DNA of 64,000 nt from Dioscorea cayenensis subsp. rotundata (Eukaryota > Streptophyta > Magnoliopsida > Dioscoreales > Dioscoreaceae): the NCBI RefSeq assembly GCF_009730915.1, contig NC_052475.1:18507430-18571429 (forward strand). The letters are read 5' to 3'. The notes beneath the pieces were generated by a model. That model was given only the letters and a program-made list of their open reading frames with translations, made no database searches and was not told where the DNA came from. Shown here one piece after another: positions 59,953 through 64,000 of this stretch; position 1 is the stretch's first letter; every line of letters starts with the position of its first letter. Both the position numbers and the translations under genes were made by a program.

Positions 59953-61326
59953 CATGCCATTTCAGGTACATCAAGCTCGTGACGTTAAATAAGCACTTCT
60001 TGGGAGGTAACCCAAGGAAGATTTTCTGTATTTTGCTTAGTTTGAGTCTTTAGTTGTAGTTTTGTAGTCTTGGTTGAGTTTACAATAACTTGCTCTGCTG
60101 GTCGTGAATTTCATTTGTTGGTTGGATGATTATGACCCTAGACACTCATTATGTGCTTCTCAAGTCTTATATGTATTTGAGCTTAACTGCAGGAAAACAG
60201 GAAAAACTATGCTCAATTTTTTCAAGACTCTTACGGGCTACTAACGTCGTAAGCGTGTCGTAAGCCTCAAATAGAGAGATTTACGGGCATCTTACGCCCA
60301 TAAGACACCCTCGTAAGGGGAATTCAGAGAGTCTTACAAGCGCATTTACGAGTCGCAAGTCCTGATGAGCATAGTTTAAAGGTTCCTTACGGGTGTCTTA
60401 CTCCCGTAAGTGAGGTCGTAAGGGTCATCCTGAACACCTTACAGGTATAACTTAAACCCTTACGACCTGTAACCTTTTGGGGAATACAACCTAGGTTTCT
60501 TACTAGTACCTTATGCCCTTAAGCCAGACGGTAAGAGCAAGACAGAGAACCTTATGGACTATAGTGCTAAGTCACTTATGGTCATAATATAGGTTGTAGA
60601 GGAGATGTACCCTTATGGGGCAGGCCTTATGCCGGTAAGCTAACCATGTTTGTTCATTCAGTGAAACTTATGGTCGTGGCTTACGCCTATAAGCACCTAA
60701 GGTTTTGGTACCACCAGCAACCTTTGATATTCATTTTGATTTGATTTTTGTCGGATCTTGGTTACCAGTACCTCTTTCTCCTATTATTTTCTTCCCTTCG
60801 TCTTCCTTTTTTTTTGAGTGGTTTGGAACGAAGTTGGACCGATTTTGAAGCTTCTCACCTGCTAGTTTTCTCTATTTTCTTCTTCGCATCAAAGGTGATC
60901 TTTATTTTTCATGATTTTTAGGTCAAAAGATTGAATTGCTGCATGAAATTGATTGTTTGGATGTTTAGTAATGCTTGAATGATGTTTAGAGTCAAAATTT
61001 GTAAATTTTAAAAGCTCCATCATTGTATAGGAGGGGTCCTTATGGCCTGAGCCTGAGGCTTACGGCCATAAGTAAGCCATAAAGGTGACTATTCTCGAGA
61101 CTTACCACCGTAAGATTTCTCGTAAGCAGGATAAGCACTACTATATTGATTAAATTTCATATTTTTTTGTTCTAAACTTCATATTTACTTGTACAGCATG
61201 ACTATAGTGAAGAAAGATGTATCCATGGGGACAAAGCGGGATCGGTTTGGTTAGTCCTGTATGGTGGACTGACCTATTCTCATGTAGTTGAGACTGGAGA
61301 AAGAGATTAGAGGGATGCATGATGTG
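59953..61326 (+). repeat. Athila 3' internal region with a palindrome array
   Basis: Non-coding. After the CTTCTTGGGAGG phrase, 60229-60700 holds about nine variants of a GC-rich palindromic motif of the form CTTACGGGN…CTTACGCCCGTAAG…CGTAAGG, spaced roughly 40-60 bases. Two more lie at 61030-61130. A polypurine-like stretch (GGAGAAAGAGATTAGAGGG, 61297-61315) sits just before the second LTR. Confidence 0.7.
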
Positions 61327-63019
61327 TGTACAATGTTCATGTATTTCATATCTATTTGTAGATTCATTCGGCATGTATTAGAACCATAATGTGGAATTCG
61401 ATGCTAAATATCATGTGGTTTGTATTAACAGACTTAGGGCAGTACTTAAAGATGAGGGAGAGCCAAAGAAAGCATTTTAGATTGAAAACAATGAAGTTGG
61501 AGCTCTCTCGGTATCATTAGAATAAGGACAAGGCAAACTAGGTGGCTTATAGGTAGTTTATGGTCAACCTTACGGTCGTAAGTTTGTTCCAAAAGACCTT
61601 ATGGGCATGCTTATACCCATCAGGGGGATTTAGATTCAATTTAGGGGAATTTACAGGCAAGGCTTACGCCCGTAAGGACCATCCATAGGAGCTTACGACC
61701 CATTGTACTCCCTTAAGAGTAGTGGTAAGAAGCAAAACATTGAAGCTTACATTCCAGCGCTTACAGCCGTAAGCTGGACCGTAATAAAATCAGAAGACCT
61801 TACGGATGGGGATTATGACCATAAGCGCTCCCATAAGGCTTGTGACAATCTTCTTTAGCTCCCTTACGTCCTAGTCTTTACGCCCATAAGCAGCCCGTAA
61901 GCAATCATGTATAAATAGAACTTATGAGGATTTCTAGGGCATTCTCTATTCTACCTTTCTATTCTTTTGTGGACTATTCTTGGAGGCAAGGTTGAGGAAG
62001 AAAAGGGCCAAATCTCCAACACCTTGGGTAAGATTTGGAGAGGGACTTGTCCCGGCATTCAAGGGGATTGAAGGTCATAACAGTCAAGCTCAACTTGATG
62101 GCATACGTGGGAGCTATCTCGACGACTCTCCATCCTAGGGTTTAACAAGGGGTTTTCATAGATATTATGTTTACTCCTATTCTTTGTATCTTGAATGCTC
62201 CCTCCAGCTAATTTGTAGATGTTTGGGCATAGTTAAACTTTAGGGTTTATTTCTATGGCTTTGGTCGTTGGATCTTTGATGATTTAACTAATTTCTTAAT
62301 TGCAATCATATCTATTTGAATGCTTGGTTGCTAACGAGGTGAAAGCCCTAGCTATCATGTTTGATGTGCTACGTGATGAGTATATGTAGAAATACCCACC
62401 TAGCATATACATGCCATGATTAGGGGGAATTGCGAGTAAGCCTGCGTAAAGAGTACTTTGGAGACTCCGTATCCCGTAATTCTCCCAAGTGAGTTATTGA
62501 CAATCTTTGTGCTCTTTGCAATCATGTAGAGTGGATTTTAGGAGAAATTATATTTTTACTCTGTATTTGGATTAGGGGTAATCTTTTTCTTTGAGGGAGA
62601 TTATATATTTAAGAGATTGCATTAGATCATAGTGAAGAGTGTTAATGCGATTGTGTGGATGCCTGTATCAGCTTTACACCTATTCAGTTACTTTTCGCCT
62701 AAGAAATCGGGTTTAGTATAATTATGGAAATCTCTCGGTTCAAATAGGATTGCATGTTTAGACAACCATTTTCCTCTTCTCAATAATCCTAGAGAGATGC
62801 TATGCCCGGACATCGCTTTCTCCCTTGATTTTTCCCTCTACTGTTTCCTGTATTTTCTTGTTCTTATTTGCTCTTTGTCACACACATGCACTTTACTCGT
62901 TCAGGCTATTTTTCAGATCTAGAGTTATTACTAGTACTCACTTTCTTCCCTGTGGGCCAACACTTTGCACTTACACACACTTTATTACGAGATCAACACG
63001 TACACTTGTGTTCCTATTA
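61327..63019 (+). repeat. 3' LTR of the Athila-type element
   Basis: About 1693 bp, starting TGTACAATGTTCATG like the 5' LTR. It ends GTTCCTATTA where the 5' LTR has GTCGCTATCA, so its last bases are changed. The two LTRs differ at many sites and by small indels, meaning an old insertion. It keeps palindromes at 61550-61900 and the TATAAATAG box near 61911. Confidence 0.75.
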
Positions 63020-64000
63020 ATGCTGCAGATAGGCAGCTGGAGTCGGCTTTTCTCCTACAAGGAGCATGTCTACAGTGATAATACCCTCGAGGTTCTCTCC
63101 ACCTTCAAGGTGGACCGAGGGTTGGTCAGATTCGATAGAGCCAGATCCATTAGAATTTAACTATTCGAGGAGCAACGACGGCTATCACTCACCGATTTTT
63201 CTCTACTATCGGGGTTATATGACACAGATTTTACTAGCACCCCACAGTACTAACAGTCCCTTATCGACTTTTTGCTAGGTGTCACACCTCAAGGACTCTG
63301 GCAGCACCAGAGCCACTGCAGGAGCTAAGACCCGGGCCTCACTAAGGCCTCGTTTCTGACATGCCCGGCTCACAGGTATGTCTAAGCTATTATTACTCGC
63401 TCATTCACAAGATAAGCTGACAGCGCTAAAGTGGCATGGCGACATGAGCTGTTATTCTTGTATAGCTTAGTCAAGTATTACCCCATCCACCTGGGCTACG
63501 CACTGGCAGACTTGATTGCATATCAAGGCCAGTACGTATGCCTTAGTGCGATCTTTGCATGCCCATATATTACATACCTGATCTGAGCTATAGGCTTAGT
63601 CGATCAGCTTTAGAGCCAAGAGATTGTCCACGATGCTGCCCCCTAGGGATGAACACCCTATGAGTGATGGGGAAGGTAGTCCGTGGCGACTCCAGATGTA
63701 TCCTCACCCCAATGAGACAGAGTAGCTACCAGCAGGGGGTGAGGACGTAGATGAGGAATCGGATGATGAGTCCGACAATGAGTCATCCCTTCCATCGGCC
63801 ACTACACCGACGAGTGTAGTCAGCCCAGCAGTAGCACTCTATTGATGTAGATTAGGAATTCATGAGCTACAGGCTGAGGTACGACAGCTACAGGAGGGTC
63901 AGCAAACCATTCTCACAAACTATTTACCGATTGAGGCCGACCTTGGCTGTGCCCTAGACCTTCTTTCACGACTGGTCCCTCCTCCATCTCTCGCTTCTCT
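63020..64000 (+). pseudogene. Athila-type internal coding remnant, continues past window
   Basis: Read through stops and frame changes, it gives LEVLSTFKVDRGLVRFDRA, LSLTDFSLLSGLYDTDFT, LFLYSLVKYYPIHLGYALA, DLIAYQGQY and FACPYITYLI, followed by an acidic linker and a coiled-coil-like end (HELQAEVRQLQEGQQ). These blocks recall the accessory ORF found in the internal region of plant Athila-type elements. The remnant starts mid-protein directly after the preceding LTR. The role of this ORF is not established; it may be an envelope-like or gag-like product. Confidence 0.55.

Larger units (their letters stand above)
55662..63019 (+). mobile_element. Athila-lineage Ty3/gypsy element, internally deleted
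   Basis: The order is LTR, tRNA-Asp-type primer site, gag with zinc knuckle, protease, a non-coding stretch full of palindromes, and a second LTR. Reverse transcriptase, RNase H and integrase are absent, and gag has several stops. The phrase CTTCTTGGGAGGTAACCCA (59998-60016) is also typical of Athila elements. The left flank is segment D, the right flank is another Athila internal sequence, and no target duplication is seen. Confidence 0.8.

Noticed and set aside
1..64000. tRNA or rRNA genes
   Set aside because: I saw no cloverleaf with A and B box text and no rRNA-like block; the only tRNA-related sequence is the Athila primer site at 57411.

Overview
This is plant nuclear DNA: AT-rich, with long intergenic stretches, spliced genes with GT-AG introns, and plant transposon families (Ale-type Ty1/copia, Athila-type Ty3/gypsy, CACTA, hAT and Stowaway MITEs, a PIF/Harbinger-like element, a MULE-like element). 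The species cannot be fixed from the sequence. Most of the window is nested transposable elements; the host genes are a small fraction.

Layout. 1-1834 is the 3' end of a B3-domain transcription factor gene. 2300-7050 is a cluster of MITEs, including a hAT-like element carrying a Stowaway element. 7806-8222 is a single-exon plant gene with an acidic Asp/His-rich tail. 9692-13772 is a decayed copia element followed by an inverted copy of its own 3' end. 14580-15153 is a broken C2H2 zinc-finger gene with a reverse-strand copia LTR directly upstream. That second copia (15154-18937) is split by one CACTA element and cut off by another that runs into a 1000-base assembly gap. 20654-25211 holds the C-terminal exons of GLE1, the mRNA-export factor.

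26600-37260 is a repeat mosaic. It contains a LINE remnant, three solo LTRs with 5-bp target duplications (26614, 30718, 36882), a tandem array of ~115-bp units, a decayed CACTA element holding a MULE-like element and a duplicated 45-bp palindrome, and a hAT-type element. 38247-50467 carries a small membrane-protein gene and a threefold tandem duplication of a two-TM protein gene. One copy is truncated (39857), and the two intact ones (41517, 50066) are separated by an LTR inserted inside an opposite-facing LTR, itself carrying a PIF-like element.

51190-55661 is a second copy of the 30290-36720 segment. It lacks the solo LTR and the hAT element found in the first copy, so it shows what the empty sites looked like, but it carries its own ~3-kb solo LTR. 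55662-63019 is an Athila-lineage element with two LTRs, a tRNA-Asp-type primer site, a broken gag and a protease, but no reverse transcriptase or integrase. A dense array of CTTACGG/CCGTAAG palindromes fills its 3' internal region and recurs in its LTRs. 63020-64000 is coding remnant from another Athila internal region.

The most notable items are the palindrome arrays of the Athila elements, the inverted copia tail, the duplicated palindrome at 33046/33315, the tandem family of two-TM proteins, a GLE1 exon boundary that appears to have lost its acceptor, and solo LTRs whose empty sites lie in the same window. I see no evidence of a new multi-gene pathway or defence system.
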